Positions 28,326-39,200 of a stretch of DNA of 64,000 bases are shown here, piece by piece (within the stretch, counting starts at the first letter, position 1; each line of letters opens with the position of its first letter). Origin of the DNA: Anthracocystis setariae (taxonomy: Eukaryota > Basidiomycota > Ustilaginomycetes > Ustilaginales > Ustilaginaceae); NCBI GenBank assembly GCA_928724745.1, contig CAKMXJ010000018.1:372001-436000 (forward strand). Direction: 5' to 3'. A program made the position numbers and the translations under genes. Below the pieces are notes generated by a model. It searched no databases. It had not been told where the DNA came from and worked only from the letters and a program-made list of their open reading frames with translations.

Positions 28326-28637
28326 ATGAATTGTCTCAAACCCACGATCAAGCCTGTGTTTGATCTCAGCTTTCTTGTGGCTCTACTGTATCCTGCTGTT
28401 GCGAAACTGCACTTCACCGCACCAAAAGCGCAACATGCGCATGTATTGCGTGGCGACGCTTTCACACGAAGCTTGTTACGCCCTGTCTCCGATCGAGATG
28501 AAGGTGCGATCTTTGTTTACTACAATGACATGCGACGACAAGACCGCGGAAAATGGTTGCTAGTGCAACTTGTATGGGCTTTTGACGTAAATCCAAGGGA
28601 CTCGGCTGTCTCGGTTCCCACATACAATGGAAAGTAA
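28326..28637 (+). CDS. Possible small secreted protein (weak)
   Basis: A 103-codon ATG ORF whose first 27 residues have a basic start and a hydrophobic core (FLVALLYPAVA) like a signal peptide. There are no recognised domains, no repeats and only one Cys. Smut genomes hold many small secreted effector candidates, but an ORF of this length can arise by chance in 3.4 kb of unselected DNA. Confidence 0.15.
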   Translation: MNCLKPTIKPVFDLSFLVALLYPAVAKLHFTAPKAQHAHVLRGDAFTRSLLRPVSDRDEGAIFVYYNDMRRQDRGKWLLVQLVWAFDVNPRDSAVSVPTYNGK

Positions 28638-28985
28638 AGGAGCGTAGCGGAGCAGATGTTCAGGGCCATGTCTCTGAGGCTGCATAAAGTTGAGGTCATG
28701 GGAAAATGGGATCCCAAGGTGTGAGTGAAGCCAAGACAGATATCAACGACAAGCGAGCTTTTCGCAACTGCAGTACAGTACACTCCCCATTCAACCCGAC
28801 TTGGAAATTTGAAAATCTAACCCCTAGTCATTCTAGCATCCGTCGGTAGGCTGCGAGGAATATTAATAAAAGCTCGGAAAGCGCTTGCGCACGGTGTCGG
28901 TGAGCGAATTTGTTGAGCACCACGCAGGAGGGGGCTAGGCAGGATGATGATGTGCAAGAAGCATGGGCAGGGTTCAAGCTCCGAA

Positions 28986-29016
<31 letters not shown>

Positions 29017-29017
29017 C
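28986..29017. repeat. (GCAC)8 microsatellite
   Basis: Eight perfect tetranucleotide units in a gene-poor region. Confidence 0.95.
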
Positions 29018-29365
29018 AGGGCGGTGGAGGATCGTCAGGTCCTGGACGTTCATCGACCGGCCAAGTTTGCGAGAAGGGGAGCAGCTGTTGCGATAGGATT
29101 GGAAAAAGTCCAACTGTGGCTCGACGTTATGCGCGCCTTCGGAGCTAGGAGGCCTGCCAGATCCATTCGCCGTTAAATGGCAAGCGCCCCAATGCAGATG
29201 CAGACCCCAAACACTTGTTGGAACTCGTTCGTTCACAGCCCCGCTGCCTATATTGCATCTTGTTGTCTGTGCGTGCAATTCATCTCCACGCCAACCACAC
29301 CACCATGACTTAATTCAATACGGTCTAGCTTATACAGTCTGTCACCATCAATAGCTCAGCTCCGA

Positions 29366-29394
29366 TCAGGGTCAGGGTCAGGGTCAGGGTCAGG
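29366..29394. repeat. TCAGGG hexamer array (about 5 units)
   Basis: Four perfect TCAGGG units and a fifth partial one. They resemble, but do not equal, the TTAGGG telomere repeat common in fungi. Confidence 0.9.
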
Positions 29395-29549
29395 AATGTG
29401 GTGGAATCATCGATGTGACTGAGATCAGGCCAACGCTGTGCGAAATCATGCCACTTTCCAGTCCGCATCAGGCTCGTTTAAAGACTAACCACGGCCTTCG
29501 CTTTCGCAGCCGTTCCTGAGCGGTGAGGAATTTGGATGAATCGAGAAAC

Positions 29550-29551
<2 letters not shown>

Positions 29552-29580
<29 letters not shown>
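29552..29580. repeat. T29 homopolymer
   Basis: Uninterrupted T run between the gene-poor region and the CUL4 3' region. The exact length is likely unreliable in any assembly. Confidence 0.9.
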
Positions 29581-29950
29581 GGACAGGTGGAATCCCCCCG
29601 CACTGCGCTGTGTGGCAGCCAAACGACGCGGCGAACCATCGCAGATCTCGGCTAGCTAGCTAGCTCAGCTCGGCTTTTGCTTTCTTCTTCTCCACTCCAC
29701 TCCACTCCACTGCCCGTCCCTTACTCGATACAAACACAGACAATCCCAAAGGTGAAATGGTGTCGGCGCTTCTCAAGCCGCTCCCTCAAACCAAAACATG
29801 AAGACCCTCCCCCCCCACAAATCCGACCACACCGTTCCATCGATCATCGCTCGATGGAAACACCCGATCTCAAAAACACAGCCGATCCTTTCCAGCCCAC
29901 TTCCTCGTTCCAATCTTTACCATTATTGCAAGCACAATATCAGAACAAGC

Positions 29951-32374
29951 TCAAGCGAGATAGCGATAAACGCCACGCGACCCCTCGACACGCTCCATAT
30001 ACTCCTTCTCGATCAAAATCTCAAATACCTTCTTGATCTCGGCCACATCGACCGAGAACCTGCTCTTGATCTGGTCGACCACCTCGGTGACCAGCTCGGA
30101 ATGCTTGATCGTCTTGCGCGCCTTGAGCACCCGAACCGCCGCCGCCTGCAGAATGAGCTCGCGATCCAAAAACACGCGCTGCTCGGTCGATTTCTGCTCT
30201 TCCGCCGTCTCCTTCATCTGGATCTGATTGATCCGAATCCTGTGCCGTTCGTTCTTGAAATTCTCATTAAACACGAATTCGTCGTCATCATGGACATCCT
30301 TGCCCTGCGGAAGCTTGCGAAGCACACGCGTTGGGATCTGCCCACAAGCCAAGCTCTGCAACGTTCGCTTGAGCTCCTGGTCGTTGAGCCCCGTCTGCGT
30401 GCGGATATCCACATAGCCTAGCTTGTCACCCGGCGCCAGCTTGTTGAAGAGCATGAGCACCACGCCTTGGAACGTACTGACGTGCAACTCCTTGACGCCC
30501 GCTTTGCCGAACTGCGTCGTGATCGACAGCGTGCCCAGCGAGTGCTGCCAGTGCAATCGTCGACCACTGCTGCGCTTTTGGTAGAAAGCCTCGAACCGTT
30601 CGGCGGCAGCCGCGAGCTCGGCCGGCAGAACCACTTCGACGTTCGGATAGGTGGGCCAGTGCGCTTGGGTCAGCACGCTGACACTCAGGTCGAAGTTGTC
30701 CTTGGCCGACGCCTCGTCTTTGCGCTGCTTGGCAGCAAAGCGGTCGTACTCGTCCATGAGATCCTTGGACACGTCGACGTCCTTGATCATGGTTTCGAGC
30801 TTAGCGGTGAATTCGGGCCCGCACTCCTCCTTGAGCTTGAGCAGCATGCTGCGCTCGGCATCGGACGAAGCGGAGCGGTTGAGCAAGAGTCGTTTGGCAA
30901 AGAGACGCTTGTAGAACTCCTCAAACATGTCCTTGGCATGTGTGTAGCGGAACAGGATCAGCGCCTCGTCCAGATGGTGTTCGAGCTCTTGGTCGGTCAT
31001 GGTCTTGTTGCCGCTGCGAAGCTTGGCATCGAGGAACTTGGCGATCAGCTCGGCGGGCTTGTTTTCGCGCTTGTTGACAAAGTTCTCAAAGCTGTCCTTC
31101 TGAGCATGGACGAAAACACCGTCGCGCTGGAAGCCGGTGGCGACGATGGCATCGATAAACGACTTGAACTCGAGGAGGCGCTCGATCATATCGTCGTCCT
31201 TTTCGCGATCGTTGACGATGGAAGCGCCGTGGGTCCTGATATACGCTGCAAAAGCTTTGCGCAAGTCCGAGAGACGGCCGATGCTCTGGATCAACGCATA
31301 GATTTTTGCGAGACCGTCGAGCTCTCTGGCCGTGATGAGGTCCGGCAGCGCAGCCAGGATCCTGTCGGCATGCTGCGTGACCAGCTCGTTGCGAGCAGCG
31401 GCCACATTATCCGAACGACCTTGCTCGGTCAGCAGACTCCACTGGCCACGCTGCTGCTCTTGCTCAATACGATGAGCGGCGTAATCGACGTAGGCCGTCG
31501 GCTGGAGCGTCGCAATGGAGCTTGCGGACTCATCGCGGTAGAAGGCAGTGGTGCAGCTGACGATGGCCTCGTCGAGCTTGGACTCGGCGCTGAGCTGGCG
31601 AAACATGTCAGTGATCGAGGTATGAAGGTCTCGATAGGAGATGGCTGCGTTGCGCTCTCCATCGATGGCAGCCTCGATGCGGTCGAGGATCATGTTGGAG
31701 AGCGAAGCGTCGTTCAGGACGCGGTGACCGAAAATGTCGAGGCCGAGTTCCCAGATGGGAAGTGGCGCGTTCTCGGATAGGCGCGCGTTGGCAGGCGTTG
31801 CTTGAAGGCGAGAACGATCGAGAGGCAAGAGGACATCGCGAACCAGAGCCAGGTTGTCGCACCAGTTGGTCCAGATGGACTGAAGCTGGGTGAGCCAGGT
31901 GACTTTGCTGGTCAGGGAATCGTGGGTGGAGCCGGAGTTTTGCAGAGAGGCAGCGTAGCTTCCAGCGGCACGCTCGAGCTCGATCTTGATCGTGTCGTAC
32001 AGATCATCGAGGCTCTCTGCAGAGGAGTAGGTGACGAGAGTCTGTGTAATGTCATAAAGAGACTGAAGAGAGGGGCTTTGTGCCAAGGTCGTAGCGGGGT
32101 AAGAAGTGGACGACAAGAGGATGCGGACGGAGCGCACGAGCTGCGTCGTCGCCTGAGAAGCATAGTTAACCGGCGGAAGCGTCCTATGGAGATGGAAGGA
32201 AGTGATTTGGACGTTTTGGCTAGCACTGCTAGTGTTCGTGCCCGACGTATTGCGAGTTTTGGCGAGGAAGGCAGCAAGTCCGCCATTCGAGGCGCCTTGA
32301 AGAGGGGAGATGCCACCGAGCAAGGCATCGTTGGAAGCCTGCGCTCGCGAGACTAGAGCCTCTGCCAACGACAT
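29951..32374 (-). CDS. CUL4: Cullin-4 type scaffold of a CRL4 ubiquitin ligase
   Basis: 807 residues from the ATG at 32374, intron-free. The open frame upstream to 32926 is low complexity and reads through promoter sequence, so the inner ATG (MSLAEALVS) is preferred. N-terminal cullin repeats span about 70-400 and the cullin homology domain about 430-680 (ILFRYTHAKDMFEEFYKRLFAKRLL). The CUL4 hallmark INQIQMKET-x-EEQ-x-ST-x-RVF is present near 710-730. The neddylation segment VRVLKARKTIKHSEL puts the NEDD8 acceptor at K751. The C-terminus YRYLA is typical. Known role: it binds RBX1 and a DDB1-type adaptor and ubiquitinates replication, repair and chromatin proteins in the nucleus. It is head-to-head with TOM1. 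Confidence 0.93.
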   Translation of the reverse strand: MSLAEALVSRAQASNDALLGGISPLQGASNGGLAAFLAKTRNTSGTNTSSASQNVQITSFHLHRTLPPVNYASQATTQLVRSVRILLSSTSYPATTLAQSPSLQSLYDITQTLVTYSSAESLDDLYDTIKIELERAAGSYAASLQNSGSTHDSLTSKVTWLTQLQSIWTNWCDNLALVRDVLLPLDRSRLQATPANARLSENAPLPIWELGLDIFGHRVLNDASLSNMILDRIEAAIDGERNAAISYRDLHTSITDMFRQLSAESKLDEAIVSCTTAFYRDESASSIATLQPTAYVDYAAHRIEQEQQRGQWSLLTEQGRSDNVAAARNELVTQHADRILAALPDLITARELDGLAKIYALIQSIGRLSDLRKAFAAYIRTHGASIVNDREKDDDMIERLLEFKSFIDAIVATGFQRDGVFVHAQKDSFENFVNKRENKPAELIAKFLDAKLRSGNKTMTDQELEHHLDEALILFRYTHAKDMFEEFYKRLFAKRLLLNRSASSDAERSMLLKLKEECGPEFTAKLETMIKDVDVSKDLMDEYDRFAAKQRKDEASAKDNFDLSVSVLTQAHWPTYPNVEVVLPAELAAAAERFEAFYQKRSSGRRLHWQHSLGTLSITTQFGKAGVKELHVSTFQGVVLMLFNKLAPGDKLGYVDIRTQTGLNDQELKRTLQSLACGQIPTRVLRKLPQGKDVHDDDEFVFNENFKNERHRIRINQIQMKETAEEQKSTEQRVFLDRELILQAAAVRVLKARKTIKHSELVTEVVDQIKSRFSVDVAEIKKVFEILIEKEYMERVEGSRGVYRYLA

Positions 32375-33229
32375 GTCGATATACCCTCTTCTATGATAAT
32401 GAGGACGGCGGGCGAGCGAGCGAGGGGTTGCTGGTTGTATCGGAAGCAAGACTATGCTGTTGGCAGCACGAGGCCGAGCCAACCTCGAGACAGGTGGAAC
32501 GTGCGAGTGCTGAGTTGAACAAACAGCGTGGACTGCATCAGTGGTCTGCTCCTCAACACTAATTTTTTGCTCCACATTTTTTTGTGCATTTTTTCTTTTT
32601 CTTTTTTCTTTCTTCGCCAGGGCAGCCTCGCAGCAGCAGTAGCAGCAGCAATTAACCGGAACGACCACCCGAAAAATGAGGAAGAAAATCGGTCGAAAAA
32701 ATGGCAAGCTTAAGAGTGAAATTAAATCGAAAAAGCAGAAAAATTCGAGCTTGCAGACCGCAGAGTTCGGGTGAAGCGTGATCGGGTCGGAAGTCGGTTT
32801 TGCAAAAGTGAGAGCGTGTCGGTAGTGAGTGAGTGTGTGTGTGTGTGTGTGTGAGCGTGGCAAGGGGCGAGTGAGTAGTGAGCTGTCGGCTGAGCCGGTG
32901 AGTTGCTCATTATTAATATTGCGCATACACTGTTGCGCACTCGAGGCTCACTTGCTTTCCTACTCTGATCATCGCAACGACACGTAGGCTGCAAACGTAT
33001 AGACCATCACCTTGGCCTACGATTTCGACAGTCGCAACTAGGACTCCTTCGCCCGGACCTCGCAGGATTATCGCAGCTGCAGCTGCCACTCGATCGTATA
33101 CTCAACCTTGAACGGCGAACAAGTGGTTGACGATCTTGCCTTGCCTGATACGAGGCGCGGCGTTACAGTAGCTAGCTAGGTGCAGCAACCGTCGCCGCCT
33201 TTGCCGCCCTTCTTGCCGTTGCTGCGACC
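32375..33229. promoter_or_regulatory. Shared upstream region of CUL4 and TOM1
   Basis: 855 bases between divergent start codons. They contain a (GT)10 tract at 32833-32852, a T-rich stretch near 32575-32612 and CAG-type triplets near 32630-32650. No clear TATA box is apparent. Both genes must be promoted from here. Confidence 0.6.
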
Positions 33230-36200
33230 ATGAAGATCACCAAGACGCCCAAGCGTCTGGCTCCAGCGGTAAGTGCTCGATCCGTTCCTTCATGGTGTCG
33301 GCCGCGGCGATACGATCCAACTCCCCGCTGACCATTTCTTCGATTCTTCCTCCTCGCTTTCTTTTGACCGTCCATCTTCCTGAATTGGCAGGCTCCGGAG
33401 GTTTTAGCCCTTCAAAATCGCATCACAAACTCAGCCGACGATGAGCTGCCGGCCGTCCTTGACAGCATCTCGGAATGGTGCTGGCCTCGAGGCGACCTCT
33501 ACTACTGGACCGGCGTTCTCAATCGTTTCGACACCATTCTCGACAATGTCTGCCGCGACTATGAGCTCTCCAACATCCAAGTCAACCACTTTACGCCGTT
33601 GACCAAGCTTCTCGTCTGTAGCATCTTACGCTTCTCGCGTCTGCTCATCGAGAATTGCACCAATCGCAAGCTGTACAGCTCCTTTGAGCATCTCAACAAC
33701 CTCCTGTACACCCGCGATCTCGACGTCCTCGAAGCTGCCCTTCGCCTCGTGCTTCGAGCCGCACAGCAGCACAGTAGCCACCAGCCGCGACACGAGTTTC
33801 AGATCTCCAAAGACCGCCTTACGACGTTGGCCATGATCTGGACACCCCGCGATCACGGCCTTTCGCTCGTCGACATGGCACAGCCAGGCGTCCTCATCCC
33901 CTCGGAGCTTTCGCACGTTCGCTTCCAATTTTTCAAGCGCAGCGGCCTCGCCTCTCAGGGCACCTCCGCTCCCTCCCAGCTCCCAGCCTCGACATCGACA
34001 TTCTCCGGCAATGCCGTGTCGCCTCACCATTCTCACCATTCTCAGCAGCAGCAGCAGCAGCAGCATCACCACCACCATGACCATACTTCGACGCCCACTC
34101 GCCCACGCCAGAGGGACAATCGCCCCGCCATGCTCCCGGCTCTTTCGGCAGGCGCCTTCCCCACGACACCGACCCGCCCCGATGACCGCAACGACGGCGC
34201 GGCTGCTTCTCTGCAGCAGTCGGGATCCGCTTCGGCTTCGACGCGCCGTGAAGGCCTCGTCACCGTCGATCTCGGAAAGGTGTCTTCCGATGCCAGTGAC
34301 GCTGCCGACCTGCTGGCAAACGCCGTCGACACGCACCAAATCCCTCCCGAAGAGCGCTTCGAGCTTTTCCAGCGCATTCGACTGGCTCTCGGCTTCGCCG
34401 ACTCGAACGCGCGCAAGCAGTTGCTCGCTTGCCGCCTTCTCGCCATTGCTTGCTATGGGCTCGTCATCAACGAAAACATCGCTGGCACCCAGCTATTCCT
34501 GTACGAGCCCGACCTGGTCCAGCGCATAGCTGCGCTCGTCGACCCCGTACAGAAGCTCGACATGGGCATCCAGAGCAGCGCCTTCTATGCTCTCGACAGT
34601 CTCGGACGCTACCGCACCAAGCTCAACGCGGTGCTCAACTCGGTCAACGCTTCGGTCAACCACGGCATCATCCTCAGCGTGCTGCGTAACCTCATCGACG
34701 ATCTCCGCGACGATGCTCCCGTCTCGAGCGATCACTACGTCGATTCGGTGCTCAGCTTCGTCGCCTTCATCGCCTGTACCTCGGTCGGCAGCCACATGAC
34801 CGTCGGGGCAGGGCTCATCCCGCTTCTGATCGAGCTGGTCAACATCAACAACCCCAATCGATACATGGTGCAGCGCACCGTCTCCCGTGCCATCGGTCTC
34901 ATCGATAGCCTCGCCTATGCTGTACCTCAGGCGTTCGACCTCTTTGTCAACGCCAAGGGCCTCGATGTCATGGTCGATCGCATCGAAGCCGAAGTGGAGC
35001 GCGACATCGACGACGGCTCGGCAGATCGCATGAGCGATCGCGTCTTTGGCCAACCCGGGCCGGACAACCTCTACGGTCGTCTCGCCTTCGGACGCGCCTC
35101 TCTTCTTCGCGCCATGTTCAAGTCGATCACCCAGATGATGTCCTCGACCGGCACGGGCGACGGGTTGCGCAACCTAATCAACACTTCGCTGCCCACCTCG
35201 CTCAAGCGCATCATCGAGCACCGCTCCAACTTTGGTCCTCAGATCTTTGCCCTTGCCATCAACATCATGGCCACCTTCATCCACAACGAGCCCACCTCGC
35301 TCCCCATCCTGCAAGAAGCCAAGCTGCCCGAAGCCTTCTACGACGCCATCGAAGCAGACATCGAGGCCAACTGGGACGTCATCTACGCCATCCCCAACGC
35401 GGTAGGCGCCATCTGCCTCAACCAAGCCGGCCTCGACCTCTTCAATGCACGCCCCATCCTCCCCAAGCTGTTTTCGCTCTTCACCTCGGAGCGTCACGCC
35501 AAGGTGTTCCAGGATCGCGACAATGCCAACTCGTTCGGTGCCTCGATCGACGAACTCATGCGTCACCAGCCTAGCGTCAAGACGATCGTCATGGATTCCA
35601 TCATGAAGACCCTCGACGAGATCGATCAACTCGGCCGCCACTTTGAGCTCCCCCAGGATCCCAAGGTGCGGGCCGCTTACGGTCTTCTCCCCGTCGGCGA
35701 TGCTGCCGCCGACCAAGCTGTAGCGGCTTCCAGCCCTGCAGCCGGCCGCTCTGTTGCATTGGCGGATGTCGTCACGGACGAGCCCGATCCGATCCGAAAG
35801 GAGGACACGTCCAAGCTCGAGTCCAACCCGGTGATCACCTCCATCGACGTCATGGCTCGCTTCCTCGAAGGTCTGTTCCAGAGCTCGTCCCACTGCAAAG
35901 ATTTCATCAAGATGGACGGCCTCAACAAGCTGCTCGGCTTCTACTCGTTGCCTTCGCTTCCCTACGACTTTTCGGTCTCGCTGCTCGCCGACTCGCTCGT
36001 GGCGCTCGTGCGCTACATGGCCGAGATCAGCCCCAGCACCGTCTTGGTCGCCATGCTAAGGGACGTCAAGGCTGCTGCCGAGGAGGTGGCCGAGCTCTTT
36101 GGCGTCCCGGACAAATCCTTTTCGTCCTTCACCTACGGCAACGCCATCTCGCGTCTGCTGTGGATGGCGACACCTCGCGACGAGGCCGAAGCCGGGCGCG

Positions 36201-39200
36201 CCAACCTCGCTTTCCGCAAGCTTGTAGGTCTCTGTTCGCGCGCGCATCTGTTCACCGATTGCTGCACCATCACCTACGTCGGCCACAAGCTTCCCTCCAT
36301 CTTCCTCCAGACGCTCGTTGCCAGTGCTTCCTCGGGCACCATCAGTCTCACCGAGCTGGGCGCCATTCACCGGGCCCTTGCATGGGAGAACATGCTGCTC
36401 AAGACCTCATTGCCTCCTCCACCGCCTGCCGCCGCCACCGCCAGAGCCGGCGCCGGTGCTGAGGCCGAGGCCGCTTCAACGGGTGCATCCATCCCAGCCG
36501 AGTCTCAACCCGGTCCAAGCCTCCGAAGTGCCGCTACAAATCCCGCCGACCGCGAGGCAGGCTCGTCGGGCTCGGCCATCGCGTCGTCCACTCAAGCATA
36601 TCGTCCTGCTCAACACGGCGTTCCCGACGATCTTCTTCAAGACCTCGCTGGTACCATCGAGCAGAAAGCCCAACCAACGGGCTCCTCGGAGCCTCCAGAG
36701 GAGGACACGCGGCAGAAGAACGCAGCGGCACTGCGCTACGTAGCTTCGCAGATCCCTTCCTCGCTCACCCAGCTGTTTGAAGAGACGGTGCGCTATCTGG
36801 CACCTCGCCGCAGCGTCGACCCCGCTCACAAGGCGGCTGCCCACACCGCCTCGGTCGAAATGGCCGGGTTCCTCACCGAGCATCTGAAGTGGCGCGAGTC
36901 GAGCAACGGCATCAACAGCTTCGCCTTTGCTACGCTCATGATCTGCCAGACCAGCTGTCTGCTGTTCGACGAGCGTCCGAGCTCGCCCGTCGTCTTTTCG
37001 GCCATGTTGCGAGCCTTTGACAAGCAAGGCGGTCTGGCAGCCTTGTTCGACCTCTTCCGCAGATACGTGGCTGAGATCGATCGCTTCTACAACGGACACG
37101 GCAACAGCATCGAACTTTCGGCGTCGGATATCGATGAAGCAGGCATCAAGCTCGGCCACACGTGTGGCGGCCTCAAAGTAACGCTCGGTCTGCTGCTGAA
37201 TCTTGTCCATTGCAAGGGGCTCATCGACTCTGCCCAGACGCTTCAACTCATCCGCGAGGGTGGCAAAGACGTCTTTGAACCGCACGCATATCTGGTCAAG
37301 ATTCGCTCCGAGGTTCTGTCGCTGCTGCTGTCGGCATGGGACAAGCCATGGCTTCCTTCGCTGCCGGCCTCGGTCAACCGTCTCATGTTGCAGAATCTGC
37401 TCACCATCCTCAAGGCGCAAAACGAGTCCGCGCCGACGCCTAAGAAACCCACGGCAGCGTCGAACTCCTCGACGGTGGGATCTACGGTGGAGGCGGGCCT
37501 GCCCAGCTTGATCGGGCTGCCGAACCCCTTTGCATTCGGTAGCGCGCCTCGCATGGTGCCTGCGCCCGTGCGCAGGCAGCCCAACGAGGATCGTGTGCGC
37601 ACGATGGTCGATATGGGCTTCCCCGAGAACGCCGCCCGCCACGCCCTGTCTCGCTGCCAGAACAATCTCAACGCGGCGACCGAGTACCTCTTGATGCATG
37701 ACGACCTTGTTCTGCAGTACCGCGACAATCCGAATCGACCCTGGAACGACGAAGGCGACGCTCGCACTCCGACGGGCGCTCAGGCAGCTGCCTCGTCTGC
37801 GGCGACAACATCGAACGCTGCCGACGCTGCTGCCCCAGCTCACGAGGGCCCCGCACCGGACGGCGAGGGCGACGACTGGGAGGACCAGATGACGGATGCC
37901 TCCGGTCCCGCGACAGGTGCCTCTGCAGGCGCCCCTGCCAATCCGTCGACATCGCGCGATGTGCAGGATGCCGCCATGACGGACGCCGGAGCTGCGGACA
38001 AGAACAAGGCTTCGAGCCAAGACGAAACCGTCGATCCGGATCAGGTCGCCAAGAGCAAGGCTGAACTGGAGGAGAAGCGCTCAGCGCTTCGATCCACTCT
38101 TGTCGAGCGGGGTCTCCAGTTGGCCGACCATCATCCAGCCCTCGTGTTCGAGGTCAAGTCCGCCATCATGTTGGATGCTGTCGACCGTGCCAAGGCCATG
38201 CAGCACATCGAAGCGATCGTCAAGGTCATCGACTCGGAAGCGTCGCAGGCGTTCGATGCCAAGGTCGACTTTGTTGCTTTGCGCATGCAACTGCTCGCCA
38301 TCGTCCTCCACGACGAGCAGATCTTCAAGCTGCTCAACCGCGACGTTGCCGTTGCAGTGCTCAGGTCGTTGGAGAGGCTTGTGCAGTTGTACGGTTCGCG
38401 CTCTTCGTCCTCCGACACGCCAAAGGACGTCGCGCCGGTCGCTTCGTCCGCAGAGAACTCCAAGCCTGCGTCGTCGCCCAAGTGGCTTGCATCGCTCATC
38501 CTCGCTCTTGTCGGCATCCTTGGCTTCTCGGAGGATATCATCGAGGTCAAGCCCGACGATGCTTTCCTCGATGCTCCTGTCGATGCCGACCCTAGCGCGA
38601 ACAGCACGGGTGTCAGCAAGGCCGACAATGCGGCGGACTCGGCAGCCTCGGCAGAACGTCCGGTGAAACCATCTCTGCCGCAGGTTCGGGTCGGCACGCT
38701 GCCCATCTCGGAGGCCCTCTTCACCTTCGTCATGCAGATCTTCCGCGAGGCGACGGCGCTGGAACGAAACGACCTTTTGGCTGCTTTCCGACTGCTAACC
38801 GTGTTGACGCGCGACCATGCGTGTGCCGCCCGCTTTGCGCGCGAAGGGGTGGTGCGCCTGATCTTCGAACCGTTCAAGGTGCTGGAACCCAAGCAAGTCA
38901 GCGGCTGTCAGCCTTTTGTTGCCATCGTGCTGCGTCACATCGTCGAGGACGCCCAGACGCTGGCCACTGTCATGGCGCACGAGATCCACAGCCTCGTGGC
39001 GCAGTCGCGCAACAAGACGAGCGACACCTCGACCTTGGTTCGCCAGCTCGACTGCGCTGTGCTTCGTGATCCTGACGTCTTCCTCGAGTCTGCGGTTGCC
39101 AAGGTGGAGATGACGGAATACTCGCCCGAAAAGGGTAGCGGGCACATCAAGCTGATCCACGAGCCCAATGCCGAGCCGATGGCCAAGGAGTCGCCATCGG

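Larger units (their letters stand above)
26584..29950. other. 3.4-kb gene-poor region with simple repeats
   Basis: No convincing gene. ORFs in both strands are short and of mixed, low-complexity composition. Visible structure: a (GCAC)8 microsatellite at 28986-29017, a TCAGGG array at 29366-29394, T29 at 29552-29580, and GCTAGCTAGC near 29651. The left end includes the ferritin-like promoter and the right end the CUL4 3' region. Confidence 0.5.

Noticed and set aside
29366..29394. True telomere end
   Set aside because: The array has only five units of TCAGGG and is followed by kilobases of ordinary genes.
30467..31780. 437-codon plus-strand ORF opposite CUL4
   Set aside because: It is the antisense shadow of a conserved cullin frame; its length follows from GC-rich codon bias.
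32375..32926. Longer CUL4 start giving 991 residues
   Set aside because: The extra 184 residues are low complexity (His/Thr and Cys runs), read across promoter-like DNA, and do not resemble a cullin N-terminus.
36476..38020. 514-codon minus-strand ORF opposite TOM1
   Set aside because: Antisense shadow of the UBA-containing part of TOM1.
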